A stretch of DNA of 64,000 bases from positions 1,302,001 through 1,366,000 of the forward strand of contig NC_089184.1 of the NCBI RefSeq assembly GCF_947507565.1, in the 5' to 3' direction. Below, in pieces: positions 21,734 to 34,256 of the stretch. Origin of the DNA: Oscarella lobularis. Lineage: Eukaryota; Porifera; Homoscleromorpha; Homosclerophorida; Oscarellidae. Numbering within the stretch: position 1 is the stretch's first letter; the number at the start of each line of letters is the position of its first letter. The notes under the pieces are model-generated. The model was not told the DNA's origin and did not search any database. It saw nothing but the letters and a program-made list of their open reading frames with translations. Made by a program: the position numbers and the translations under genes.

Positions 21734-24700
21734 ATGGCCGAAGAAAAAGCAGCAAAGAAGTCTTCGTCCACCAAAGGCGCTAAAGGAGCAAAAGAGGCGA
21801 GACTTTCGCGGTGAACTTAGGAAACAGCAACAGAACTTTCGTTTCCTTCGTCTTCTGTAGCTCGATCCGTGGCCAGAGTACATTCAGACACGCATAGACC
21901 TCTTTGATCGACTTCACGCTGAATACAAAGCTTCTCTGGCAGGTAAATTGCTCTGAGCCGAGAGCTTCCTACCGATGTAGACGCAATTTCTGCAGCGAAA
22001 GAGTCGAATCCAATCAAAATAACTCTTCCCGACGGCAGTACGGTCGACGGCGAGTCGTGGAAGACGACTCCACTTGACGTAGCACATGGCATAAGGTGAG
22101 AAGACGAGCGAAGTGTGACGAAAGAAACGAACTTTCTTTTCTTTCTCCCATCAGTAAAGGCTTGGCTGACAATGTCGTCGTAGCAAAGGTCGACATCTTG
22201 TGTAGAATGCCTTTTTCGTTGGAACGGACTGCATGGGGGGCCCCCTTTCTTTAGTTTTCGCGATTCCGGTCGTTCACGCTTGTCTGTAGGTGAATGGGAA
22301 CCTGTTCGACTTGGAACGACCTCTCGAAGCCGATTGCAAACTAGAATTGCTCAAGTTTGACGACACTGAGGCGCAGAGCGTCTTCTGGCATTCGACTGCT
22401 CATGTATTGGGCGAGGCAATGGAACGATACTACGGCGGCTGCCTGTGCTATGGGCCACCAATTGAAAACGGATTTTACTACGACATGCATTTAGAGAAAC
22501 GGTAAGTCTTAGTGGACAATAGATAGATTATACAGGGTTCTGCCCACATGGGTTGGCATGGGTCGGTCCCGACCCTCACTCCCCTATCGTCGACCAATAC
22601 TACTAAAACGTTATGAAAGCACGTATCTTGCAATAATTACAGCCGGATACATCGTCCAAAACAAATTTAAAAATGCTCCAAGAGTTGAAGACAATTTTAA
22701 AAATGGTCCAAGACAATTTTTAAAATGGTCCAAGGAATCGTCCAAGGCAAGATTTTAAAATTGCGTATTATGTCTATCCTTCCAGACCTTCTTCCCACAC
22801 TGAAATTCTCGGCAGATTCCTGTATTGTGGTATACAGTACCGGTATTTGTGTCATAATTCACGACGCAACTTAATCTTTTTAAAAATGATGCGCAGCAAT
22901 TACTGATCTGCGATCGGCAAAAAAATGATCGTTGCGTGGTCTCAATTTTTTTGTTTTTGGGCGTGAATTTTCGTTTTGATCGCGTTCATTTTTGCGGGGC
23001 GTGGATCATGTTTGATTTCATCGCAACGAACGCATACCATCAAAACGAAAAATCAATTGCGGGTGAATTTTTCAATTAGTAAGTTTAGAGAAGAAAAGGA
23101 GCGAGACTTTCGTAGTTGAATACCTTGACTAGATACCGAATTTGTATTGTTAACAGTCTCAACTCAATAACTTTACTGTGACAAGTGTCTTCAATTCGTT
23201 GCGCGCGAGCGGCGCTTGCGATTCAGGCGCAAGGAACGCCACTCGCGCATAAAAAGTACTCTGTAGCGTTGGCGGGAATGCCCACTTTTGAGGGCAAGTG
23301 TCTCCCTTTCGTTGCGCGCGAGCGACGCTTGCGGTTCAGGCGCAAGGAACGCCACTCTCGCATAAAAAGTACTTTGTAATGTTGACGGGAACGCCCACTT
23401 TCGAGGGGTAAGTGTCTCCCTTTCGTTGCGCGCGAGCGACGCTTGCGGTTCAGGCGCAAGGAACGCCACTCTCGCATAAAAAGTACTTTGTAATGTTGGC
23501 GGGAACGCCCACTTTCGAGGGGTAAGTGTCTTCAATTCGTTGCGCGTGAGCGGCGCTTGCGGTTCAGGCGCAAGGAACGCCACTCGTGCATAAAAATTAG
23601 CGAACGCCCACTTTTGACAGACTTAAAATTTTCTCGAACAATTTCTTGGACAATTTTAATTAAAGTTGTCTTGGACGATATTAAAATTGTCTTGGACGAT
23701 TTTCAAAAATTGTCTCGGACAATTTCAAAAAGTGTCTCGGACAATTCTAAAAATTGTGTCAAGACAATTCTAAAATTGTCCCAAGACAATTTTCTCGCGC
23801 ATCAAAATTGAGGAGATCGTTCTCTCGCCTCAAAACTGTGTAGCCCGTTCTCTCGCCTCAAAACTGTGTAGCCCGTTCTCTCGCCTCAAAACTGTGTTGC
23901 CCGTTCTCTCGCCTCAAAACTGTGTAGCGCGTTCTCTCGCCTCAAAACTGTGTAGCGCGTTCTCTCGCCTCAAAACTGTGTAGCGCGTTCTCTCGCCTCA
24001 AAACTGTGGAGTGCGTTCTCTCGAGTGCGTTCTCTCGCCCCAAAACCGAGGAGCCTGATCACAGGGTATCTGTGATCAGAGGGGCATCTGGGATCACAAG
24101 GGTATCTGGGATCACAAGGGTATCTGTGATCACAGAGGAAACTGTGATCACAGGGTATCCGTGATCACAGAGAAATATCACAGGGCAATTTTAAAAATTG
24201 TTTAAGGACTTTTTGAAAAATTGTTTCAGGACAATTTTAAAAATCGTCTAGGACAATTTTAAAATTGCGTATTATGTCTATCCTTCCAGACCTTCCCACA
24301 CTGAAAAAATTCTCGGCAGAACCCTGATTATAACCTACGACGAAAATTTTATTAGACAGGTGTCCAGCAACGAGTTTCCGGATTTGGAAGAGATCATGAA
24401 GAAAGCGACGAAGGAGAAACAGGAGTTTGTTCGAATGGAAATGACCAAGGAGGACCTGTTGAAAATGTTCGAGGTGTTTTGGAGTTGCTACTGGTGGGAT
24501 GATTTTAACGTTGACATTTCTTCAGTTCAATATTTTCAAGTGCCGCATAATCAATGAAAGGATTACCACACCTACAACTACAGTTTACAGGTTGGAACAC
24601 TGTTACTAGTAGATAACTATATGAATCTTTTTCTCTAGGTGTGGTCCGTTTATTGACTTGTGTCGGGGTCCTCACATTCGCCACACTGGCAAAATCAAGG

Positions 24701-26786
24701 CACTTGCATTGACAAAGGTGGTAGATACCAAGTGCTACCAATAGACCGGTACCTGTAGTACTGACTTCGCAGAACTCGTCTACATACTGGGAAGGAAATG
24801 CTCAAGCTGAGTCACTACAAAGAGTCTATGGGATCTCGTTTCCAGACACTAAGCAGGTGCCAGAAAACGCTACAATTTCTGCCTAGCGGTTAAAGAGATT
24901 TGTCTCTCGCCCACCAAAGCTAAAAGAGTGGCAGAGAATTCAAGAAGAAGCGGCCAAACGAGATCACCGGAAACTTGGCAGGGTAAAAAAGACACCCATC
25001 ATTCAATTGATTCCTACACGTACTTCGTTTAGGACCAGGAGCTCTTTTTCTTCCACGACTTGAGTCCCGGCAGCTGCTTCTTCTTTCCGCGCGGTGCTCA
25101 CATATACAACAAACTGGTTGACTTTATACGGGTTCGAAGAACAATGATATAGGCGTCGTGGCTATCTGTTCATTTCTCTTTCACGGCTGCCACCAGGGTC
25201 ACTACAGAGTGCGAGGCTTTCAAGAGGTCATCACGCCCAACGTATACAACAGCAAACTGTGGGTGACCTCTGGACACTGGCAACACTATGCAGTAAGTCA
25301 AACGATGATTTTTCTTTCTCCCTTTGTATGGAATCTTGTGTGTTTTTAATAGGATAACATGTTTCAGTTTGAAGTGGAAAAGGAGAAGTTTGCCATGAAG
25401 CCGATGAATTGCCCAGGACACTGGTGAGATTTCTTTATTCATCTGCTACCGTTTCTAACCTCTTCCCTATAGTCTCATGTTTGATCATCGACCGCGTTCT
25501 TGGCGTGAATTGCCTCTTCGTTTCGCCGACTTCGGAGTTCTGCATCGAAACGAATTGTCCGGCGCTCTCTCCGGATTGACTCGCGTGCGTCGCTTTCAGC
25601 AGGACGACGCGCACATTTTCTGCGCTTCCGAGCAGATCAAGAGCGAGATGAGGAACTGCCTCGAATTCGTCAAAGCCGTCTACGACGTCTTCGGCTTCAC
25701 GTTCAAGCTCTATTTGTCGACAAGACCCGAAACGTTTCTCGGGGAAATACCGGTTTGGGAGAAGGCCGAACAGGCAAGAAAGAAATTGTGAGTACTCTTT
25801 TGTTGAGTTGACTATGTATCCAGCAATTGACTGAGTCGCTCAACGAATTTGGCATGCCGTGGAAATTGAATCCGGGCGACGGCGCATTTTATGGTCCAAA
25901 GGTACGTCGTTTTTGTCTGGTCTAGCTAGTATTGTACGCCTATGCGCCGCGTCGCTAGATTGACATTCAGCTCTTTGATGCCCTCAAACGTCCCCATCAG
26001 TGCGCTACAATCCAGCTTGATTTTCAGCTTCCCGAACGCTTTGATCTTCTCTTCATTCCGTGAGCGATTGAATTCAGATGCATGATCATTTATCGTCCTA
26101 ATACACTGCAGAGACAAAGGGGAAAGAAGGCGGCCCGTTATCATTCACCGAGCTATTCTCGGCTCAGTCGAGAGAATGCTCGCCATATTGACCGAGAATT
26201 ACGGCGGAAAATGGTGAGCCGGCGCGAAAACGTTGTCGTGACGTCGTTTTATTGCTGAATTCTTGAGGCCTTTTTGGCTGTCGCCGCAACAGGCAATGGT
26301 CATACCTGTCGCTCCAATCTATGACGAATACGCTGAAGAGGTAAAGAGCTGCCCCCCACTGCAGTCTTGATGGGCTGTGAGATTACCCCCCTGACATTTG
26401 TTTGTGTTGCAGGTGAAAGGGGCTTTAAAAGATGCCGGGTATTGCGTTGACGTCGACGTAGATCACGGAGACACGCTCAATAAGAAGATTCGGAACGCGC
26501 AATTGGCTCAATTCAATTTCATTCTAGGTAAGTGCAGTGGTAGAAGGGGGTCCCCTTTCGCTCTTGGAGAGTAGTTACTCCGTACTACGGTACTGCTGGC
26601 CTTTCTTACGTGCTTCCGTGCTCCTCCCCTTCAGTCGTTGGACAAAAGGAAAAGGAAAACGGAACGGCTAACGTCCGCACTCGCGACAACGTCGTTCACG
26701 GAGAAAAGAAGCTCAGCGACATCTTGGCCAAGTTCCAATCGTTGTCCGAGTCTCGCTTGGACGACAATAAGCACCAGTCGTTCTAG
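21734..26786 (+). CDS. TARS1: Threonyl-tRNA synthetase, cytoplasmic
   Basis: Many-exon class II aminoacyl-tRNA synthetase that charges tRNA-Thr. Lys-rich start [11 protein letters not shown], then [22 protein letters not shown]-type [14 protein letters not shown], editing-domain [26 protein letters not shown] and, after the long intron, [18 protein letters not shown]. Catalytic core: [33 protein letters not shown], motif 2 [33 protein letters not shown] and motif 3 [15 protein letters not shown]. Anticodon-binding domain: [30 protein letters not shown] and [13 protein letters not shown]. Stop at 26784-26786. The intron between about 22502 and 24359 is 1.86 kb, far longer than the other introns, because a TIR element fills it. 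Confidence 0.95.
23185..23610. repeat. 114-bp tandem array (about 4 units) inside TIR element copy 1
   Basis: Units start with gtgtct at 23185, 23298, 23412 and 23526 and share a GC-rich block gcttgcggttcaggcgcaag plus cataaaaagtac. The fourth unit is partly cut. Frames open through it on both strands are repeat artefacts. It is followed to about 23800 by irregular short repeats built on ttgtc-tggacaattt. Confidence 0.92.
23818..24180. repeat. 28-bp and about 18-bp tandem arrays inside TIR element copy 1
   Basis: From about 23818 to 24045 there are some eight units of about 28 bp containing ctcgcctcaaaactgtgtag, alternating cccg and cgcg linkers. From about 24055 to 24180 a second array of about 18-19 bp carries variants of tgtgatcacagggtatc, whose core tgtgatcaca is self-complementary. 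Both are bounded by the element's own flanks. Confidence 0.9.
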
Positions 26787-26916
26787 ACAAGAATGTCTAC
26801 GAAAACAACCCCCTTTCTCTTTATTGTGTCCTCCCCAGTTTCGTCGTTGCCATTGTGCTACCAATTCAATATTGACAAACTCAACGCCTCTCTACTCGTA
26901 TCATTAGTTCACTTAG

Positions 26917-29900
26917 TTAGCCAACTAGCATGCTACGGCACATGTTGCAGCAATACTTCTTACTGAAGTCTTCGTTTCCACAGAAAGTTTTGTAGCTATT
27001 ACTGCACCAATTTTGATCGGGCTTTGGGCACGGTCTTTCTTTCGGCACGCTTTCTGATTCGTGTCTTCTATTCTCCGGTTGAGCCGTGGGCCTTTTCGGT
27101 TTCGGCTGTTGTTCAGGTTCAGGAGTTTCTTCTTTTTCCTCCTCCTCCTTCTCCTCCATTCCCTTTGGATAATGCCGGGCTACAGCTCTCGCATAGTTGG
27201 ACTGACATCCCTCTGGGGAACACACTTCAAGAGACTCCGGAAGGGGACCGCATTGCTCATCAGAAAGAACAGCATCATCGGAAGCGCACACCGATCGCAC
27301 CTCCTTTACCGGATTGCAGCTACTTTCACACTGAAAGGAATGTCATTGAGTACTAGAAATCATGCCAAGCGAAAACCACTTACTCGACTGTGCCACGTAG
27401 TGTGGATGCAATTTCCTTTGGTGCAGTTCTTTCTAATTGCCGGTTTGCTTTCATGACAATGACTGTCCGCCATCAATGTAGAAGAGCCGTCTTCGCCTAT
27501 GTACAGACAGGCTGCAGTTCGTTGCTGAAAGCCCACTCCGCATGTAGTCGAACACTATAAAGTCGTCACGAGTGATTTTTATGCAGCAAGTGCAGATTCC
27601 TTACATCACTCCATGAACCCAAGAGCCACTGAAAGGCGCACGTTTGCACTTTTCTGCATTCCTGTGTAGCTGGTGGTTTCGTCTCTGCGCTGCAATTTCC
27701 GCCATGAACGATAGCACCGCCAGTTCGAACGCAGTTGATTGTTCGAGCCTGAACTCCGTACCCGCAAGTGACTGAGCACTGAACGAAAAAACGTAACATG
27801 GGGAAGAGCGCAGCTGTGTGTCCAGTACCTCGCTCCAGGGAGAAGCAAACCAGTCGTATTTTGCCTGAAGCGACGGACAGTCTCTCATGTGGCAGCCCCT
27901 TGTATCGTTTGGCTTCGCTGCATGATCACACACTGTGTGGACGTTGTTTTTTCGAAAGACTCCGCACTTGACGAGCCTCGTTTGATTTCCTGGACCGCAG
28001 GTGGCTGAACACTACACGAAAAACATCGTTCTCGGTAATTCAGCTGTTTGGGAACTTACTTTTGACCAAGAACCGACAGTCCACGGTGTTTTGCAATGTC
28101 CATTGTAGCACTGTTTTTGAGAGTCCGGCTTTTTCAATCCTCGGCAATACTGCTCCCCGGCGGGATTTCCAATAGACGAGCCGCAACTGACTGTTCTTTT
28201 GTGTATGCCGTATCCGCAGTCAACGCTACAGCGAGACCAACTTCCAGTTCGCCACCTGTACAAAACGGATTTAGCATTGTAAACACAGTTTGCAATTCGT
28301 CATTTACCGGCAGGGTCCCATATTACATGATTTTGTCACAACTGGCTTTGCTCTGGCATCGCAACTTCCGTTACATGTAACGACTCTAGTCTGCTGCCCA
28401 TTTCCGCACGGCGACGAACACTACATCAGAGAATTTAGATAGGTACTTCGTGAGCAGATGTCTTCTCTTACGGCGGACCAGTTGCCCGTACTCCAGTTTG
28501 AGGTGCACGAGCGGCCAGCGTAGCACTTCCGTTCAGTTGATGGCTTTGGACTTCCATTGACTCCGTGTCTGCACATTATGTCCGCCATAGGATTGATGGT
28601 GTACAATCTCGTCAACTTCTGGACGCATTGAACACGCCTTGTTTGTTCCCCGTAACCGCATTGGGCAGTGCAACTGGACCAATTTCCAGTTGACCAGCTG
28701 TTCAAAGGGAAACTCTTAAAACCATGTTTGGAAAATTCAGTCAATTTACGTTGGGGGGCACGGAAGATTGCCGCACGGTTGCTTTTCTGCCGATGGCTTA
28801 GTTGCTGCGTTGCAAAAGGAGCGATCGACCGTGTGACCGTTTAGGGCACTAACGCAAGACACGGGGCGATGACGGTGGCCTTTCACAAAGTCAATCAGCA
28901 CTAACTTTAAAATTAACCGGTATCACTCACCTCCACCGCAGGAAGCACTGCACGATGTTAACCGCGTACTGACGTACCACGAGTAGAGGGGCTTCGTCTG
29001 GCCAACGGTTTTGGGCAAAGCGTAGCAATATTGGATACCAAAGTTGATTGTCTGATAGAGAATCTAGGGAGCAGTTTTTATGTTAGGGTACCTGCTGAAT
29101 CCGCTACACGTACCATGATGTCAATTGCCTCTGTTAATCGTCCGGTGCAAGTTAGCTTTTCGGTCATGAAGGGCATTCGTTCATACGTGCACGACGCTCC
29201 AGCAACATCGTATCTTCCAGGCAGCTCGATCCTGTAGTTTCCATTGAGAAAATAATTGTTATTTGCATTTCGTTTGATTGCTGGAACAGAGAAGAGACTA
29301 ATCAAATGATCATCGCCTTTCGTGCCAAATACCAAGATAGTTGTTATTAACGGAGACGATTTCTTCGATTTTGATGTTATCGGCACCTTTAGGAATTGCT
29401 ACGATTCGGTTGTAACCTGTAAACTGTTCCACCAAGAAGCCGACGAGGAAGAAGACTCTATTTACCGTAGTTCAAATAGCTTCTTGTCTCCTTGCCACAA
29501 TAGCGGTCACACGTCGAGTTGTCTCCGTTGCAGACTCCACACGGGTCAAGCACGGCACCTGAATTTAATACCCCGTCGCAGCCAGCAGACTATAATGCAC
29601 ACGTTATAATTATATATTCATGAGTTGCCATGATTTGCAAGTCAATGTCACCATTCGCTGTCCGTCGACGCAGATATCAAATGTATCCTTGGAAAAGCGA
29701 GTTCCGTCGACGACTTTGTTAGCCAGTCTAGCGTAGAATCCGAATCCGTCTGCCTCGCAGTACAAAGCGCATTTGGCGTTGTTTCCAACTATTTTTCGAC
29801 TCGTTATATTGGGAATGAAATCGTGAAGGCTTTACTTTGTGTATAAGGGATCCACCTGTGGAAATAGCCGCGGAATGGCTGGGAATTGAAAGCAGCGCAT

Positions 29901-30591
29901 TGCTGGACGCGGAAGTCAATAGCATCAGCGGGGCATGCCTATAGACAAAAAGGACGCTAGAAGGAAGTCATAGAAACCGCGAGTCTCGTGGTATAAAATA
30001 ATGCATTCGCGAGTCGTCGTGTGTGGGATAGGAACGAGAGCGTCAACGGACGGACTGTACCATTGTATTGCAAGACCCGAATTCTTTGGATTTCCCTGCA
30101 CAGAACCGGCTTCTATCCAAACTCAAAAATAGTTCATACGGACGCGACGAGAATCAAACGTCACTTACCCGGCTTGGCATGTACGTTGTCGAGAACGAAC
30201 GCCAGATTCGCACGTTCTCGAACAAGCACCCCACGATGTCCAGCTACTCCATCCCTGCAGAAGGATCGCGATCAAATAAATAACGAAAGCACACGCCCCA
30301 ACTGCTTGTGAAGCCTAGCCTACGGTGTAAGGTGTTCAAACGCGTGGGCATTTATATGCCCATCTTGTTCAGTTGCGTGTATGTGCAACGTACAGATTGA
30401 GAAATACATCTCAGCAACGTAAAAGGCGAAAGGTCGGAGTCAGAGGGCGTTGCATGCAGGCCGTGGCGATCAGATGCCGTTGGACGCTCGATGAATGCCT
30501 GAAACTTTACCTGATTTGCTACGGTCTGGGAGGCCGCGTGACTGAGAAGAGCGCTGCACAGGAGAAGAAAGGCTGTTCCAGGCGAACCCAT
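26917..30591 (-). CDS. ADAMTS-like secreted matrix protein (TSR, Cys-rich, spacer, multiple TSRs, PLAC)
   Basis: Many small exons read from 30591. Signal peptide MGSPGTAFLLLCSALLSHA; first TSR GWSSWTSWGACSRTC; Cys-rich part with KEFGSCNTM, ACPADAIDFRVQQCAAF and the GVCNGDNSTC motif; spacer domain with NYFLNGNYRIELPGRYDVAG; then at least six TSRs, for example WSTGNWSSCTAQCGYG, WRTGSWSRCSVDCGYG and CSVTCGYGVQARTINC. A Glu/Pro/Lys linker follows, and a C-terminal PLAC module ends KKYCCNMC with stop at 26917. There is no metalloprotease domain and no HExxH motif, so this is an ADAMTSL/papilin-type matrix protein, not a protease. Expected extracellular, acting in microfibril or matrix organisation. 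Exon joins are approximate. Confidence 0.87.
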
Positions 30592-31760
30592 TCTCGTTCA
30601 GGTGCCAATAGTCGAGGGCGAGTACAATAATGAACTGTGGGACCTCGATCATCCCACATATATCGTCACCCCTTGGGGTGCTGCTTATCTTGGAAAGGGC
30701 GGTTTGAAATTTGATATGCCAACAGTGTCGGTATGCAGTGAGGAAGGCATCCAAGTAAAGAGTCGATCTTGTTCTTATAGCATTCAATTACATTATCTAA
30801 TGGGTTCCTGCCTCGATTCTGCGAATAGCCTTTATGATATGCTGAATTTAATCAAGGAGGAGTGTAGCTCAATGGACCGGAAGTGCAAAACAGAAGCCGG
30901 AACTAGACTCTGTCAGTTTGCCCTAAGCGCATCCGGAATTCTTTTCTTCTTGGAAGCGATTTTGCAAGAATTCTGCTTTTTCCCCTGAAGCCAATTACCA
31001 ATCCGGTTTTCTCTCCGCTTCTCAGAGGATTCGAAAGTGATCTGATCTAGTTCTGGACACGCCCTGAATCTTTGCATCAATTATGCTGACGCCAATGTGT
31101 TGTCTGTGGTAGAATCTGTTCGAGTCGATTTTTCTCTTGCGAAGTCCCCTACCGCGTGGAGGAAACTTCCTACTAGGTGCCAAAAAACGCCCCGGCCTAA
31201 TGTTGTTGTGCACAGCATAAAAGGCGGCCGCATAGGCGCTCGTGTCGGGAGCCCGCGTGGGCCGCGGAATAAAGAAGCCGAGACCATAAACATCGTCGCT
31301 AAATGCAAGCGCACCATCTCGGTCATATTGAAGAGGATCAATTTAGAGACGTAATCTTGCAAGTCTGGTTGCTGTCATGTAGACCGCGCTCAATCGCTGG
31401 CGACTCGCCACTCACTGTATACTCTCGGAGCTTGAGTGTGGGCTTTTGCTCGCGACGCGTGGGAGCCCTCCCCTTGTCTGCTCCAGGCGTAAGACTCTTC
31501 TGATTTAGCAAGACCTCACAAAACGCACAAAGCGCCCACGATTTGCCCGTGGCGGCACACGACCGCGTAATTCCCAACGGATGCGAACCCCACTAAAACG
31601 CTTCTACTCGGTCAGAGCCCCTCGGGGTGCGTGTGATTAGGTTCCTAGCGTAGGAGTAGATGGTGCAAATGTACAAAGAAGGTGGCATCCTCGAACGTAA
31701 ATGAGACTAAACCGGTGATACTGCAGTACGTCATAGATCAATTGTTGCCGCTGCCCAATT
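30592..31760. other. Intergenic between two ADAMTS-like genes, no supported gene
   Basis: About 1.2 kb. Open frames such as 30602-30988 (128 codons, plus) and 31081-31362 (minus) have no recognisable domain, no clear splice partners and ordinary composition. The part just upstream of 30591 should hold the promoter of the PLAC-containing gene; no TATA element was seen. Confidence 0.5.
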
Positions 31761-33949
31761 CTACTTGCATCTTCGAGATAGCTTAGATAGTCTCTGGCTC
31801 ACGCTATCGCGCCACGGCTTCACGTAGTCCTCAGCTCCGACCATCCATCTGATCACCCCTCCAGCATCTTCGTGATGGGATCCCATTATTAAGTAGGTCT
31901 TTCCCGGTTTCAGATTGGGACAGTCACACAGGTTTTCGGAGTAGATATTCCCATCCGGTTGACCTCCTTTGTAGACCTCGATCACTTGAATCTGATACCT
32001 GAAGTGGAAACCCCACGTTCTTCTGCTATTGACGCGGCCTCGCACGACTACAAGTAAAAACGCTCTTGGTACGGGCAAATTATCAAGGGTTACGTGCAAC
32101 AAACCGTAATCACTGCTGCAATATCGTTCAGCCCTGTTTGTCACCCTCGAACACTTTTTGGGGCATGGTAGTGGATTGGCTGCTATACCCAAACCATTGA
32201 CGTAAGCGGAATGTAGTCGAAACTTCTTACCAGCTTCTTCGTTGACTTTGCGGCTGGTGCCTGGTATGGATTCTGCTAAAAGGGATAACAACATTAGCAA
32301 CAAAGGCGGAAAATAGCATAAACCACACTACCTGTTGCAGGTTTACTCTGCAGTTTTGTCATATTTTCCTTACTAACAGCGAAGTTGTAGCTTATATTGC
32401 ATTTAGACTGCTGAATGGAAAGCATCTAAATTGTGTATATGAACAGAAAGCTGCTATCAAAAGCTGGACAATATAGCTGACTGAAACTGTTAGCTGAGAC
32501 GTGGTTGGCCCGTCTGCATCAATCATTTCCTTTGCACCATGTCTTATGTATTTGACGGTTGTGCCTGCAGATTGAATAATCTTTGATGAACCTATCTGTC
32601 TTTCTCCGTTTATGCAGTAGGTACCACTGCTCTCCATCAGAGCTAAAACGTCACTACCAACTGATTATGTATAGAGAGCTAATTAGTAGGTACCTAAGTA
32701 TTGATCAGCACATGTTTTTTCTACGTGGATAGACCGAGATCCAGTAGGAATAAGGACCGCCTTCACATACCTTCCGAGAGCTGAAAGAAATTTGACCGTA
32801 ACTACCATCCAGCTAGCCGTGAGCTAAGTTGTCATACCACCGAAATTGGCTTGGTACAATTCTGTTTTATTCATGATCTCGCAGTCTTGTCCATTTCCGT
32901 TGCAGACCCCGCAGGCATCAAGCTGAGCTAGCGAATCAAGCTCTTCGTCACAGCCAAGTGGCTAAAGCCGGAAAAACAATAAGCCATCGGCCACTCTCTT
33001 AGCTAGAAAGCATACCTTGCACTGATTGGCAATGCAAACCCCCTTAGTTGAACTTTTGTGTTTGCACTCCGTTCCATCCGGCACAGGAACTCGAATGAGC
33101 TTGCTCCCGCCAACCTTGTAGCAATAGGCTAAGCACGGCGGAGCCTCTAGAGATTCACAAATTGAGTTGCAGCCTAGAGTAGGCGGCAAAGCTTCAGTTC
33201 TCAGTTACCCATTCTTGTGTACGGCATCCAATGATCTTCTGCCCCATTGTATTTTGAGCACGAGTTGTGGCTGAAATCATCTCCAGCAGGACATTTCTAA
33301 TAATACCTGTAGCCAATGGGGGTTAAACTAAAAAACTCTTGTACCTGACGATTGCAGACTTTGTATTCGCTGTGGTGATTACAGTAGCGCTTCACATAGG
33401 TCATGCGACGATGACTGGCCACCGCAAATGTAAACTCAAAAGACGCACTATATTACGCGCAAATCCTCTCACTTGTCTACAGCCCACTCAGACGGCACCA
33501 CGCAAAATCGGTCACGCCGGCGAACGCCAGTATTGCAAGGAAACGAACATTTTCCCCACGCTCCCCACTCGCTCCACATAACGTGCGTCTGTCGCGCTGT
33601 TCGTACCTGTCGGCCATCGAGATTGTAGACCTATAGACATATGGGAGCTTTCTGTTTCTCATCATTCCGTTATAGATCGGCACGCATAGATTCAAATACG
33701 ATAAGACCGTGGCAGCATGCCTATTGGGGGACGACGTTACGGTCTTCTAACTAGCCGGTCAACTTGATTTCGGCCTCTTTTGGCTCGGCTAACTCTGGCT
33801 ATAGGCTGAGCCAGTTTACCGTTAGATATAGACTACAATATCTCGGTGCTAGACGAGGAATCTCTCGGCCTTCTTACTTCCGCGTCGTGAGCGTCAGTCT
33901 TGTGATCCACAAGGACGACGAAAAGTACGAGAACCGCAGGAGCCAACAT
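31761..33949 (-). CDS. ADAMTS-like protein ending in an NTR (netrin-like) domain
   Basis: Secreted protein read from the ATG at 33949: signal peptide MLAPAVLVLFVVLVDH; TSR 1 with WSEWGAWGKCSFPC; ADAMTS Cys-rich region with CPAGDDFSHNSCSKYNG, APPCLAYCYKVGG, VPDGTECKH and ACGVCNGNGQDC; spacer with CINGERQIGSSKIIQSAGTT; and a C-terminal NTR module (ESIPG to the stop at 31761) whose Cys residues are spaced as in netrin/TIMP/PCOLCE C345C domains (CPKKCS, CDCPNLKPGKTYLIMG). No protease domain. This domain order (TSR, Cys-rich, spacer, NTR, no further TSRs) differs from its tandem neighbour, which ends in TSRs plus PLAC. Likely extracellular matrix or ligand-binding function; exon joins approximate. 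Confidence 0.85.
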
Positions 33950-34256
33950 AATCCTTTTGAAGACGTACGGTCGAGGCAAGAGAAAGGCCGGTGCGACTGA
34001 AGAGAGAGCCAGAAGACGAAAGGAATGTCTGAGGTAAAGCAGTCAGTTCCGGATTCCGTATGGCTTCTGACGCACGCAGGCAATTAGGGTCACGTGCACA
34101 GCTCGCTAGGTGCTAGCTCACCAGTAGATACCTAAAAAAGAAAAATATAACTCGTTGATAAACATTTGACATTTCAAAATCAATTTGGGTGACAGTAGCT
34201 AAATGTTAGTGAAATTCGTCACGCGAATGACGTGCCAAACTTCCCCGGATAAGAGA

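Larger units (their letters stand above)
22533..24326. mobile_element. Non-autonomous TIR element, copy 1 (1794 bp), in a TARS intron
   Basis: Ends are perfect 12-bp inverted repeats, cagggttctgcc at 22533 and ggcagaaccctg ending at 24326, flanked on both sides by attata (22527-22532 and 24327-24332), a 6-bp target-site duplication. The first about 85 bp and last about 60 bp match the second copy at 60745-61688. No transposase-like frame is present. The interior is mostly tandem arrays. A diverged copy of the right end (about 22763-22829, ending ctcggcagattcctg) sits inside, so the element has either a nested insertion or an internal duplication. Superfamily not assigned: CAGGG ends recall hAT, but hAT duplications are 8 bp. 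Confidence 0.88.

Noticed and set aside
23191-23583. Arg-rich minus-strand frames of 84-130 codons
   Set aside because: Lie inside the 114-bp array of TIR element copy 1.
22533-24326. Assignment of the TIR elements to the hAT superfamily
   Set aside because: CAGGG ends are hAT-like, but both copies show exact 6-bp duplications; extending to 8 bp needs a mismatch in each and shifts into the inverted repeat. Superfamily left open.
30602-30988. 128-codon plus-strand frame with several Cys
   Set aside because: Upstream of an ADAMTS-like gene on the other strand, no signal peptide or domain, no supporting splice structure.
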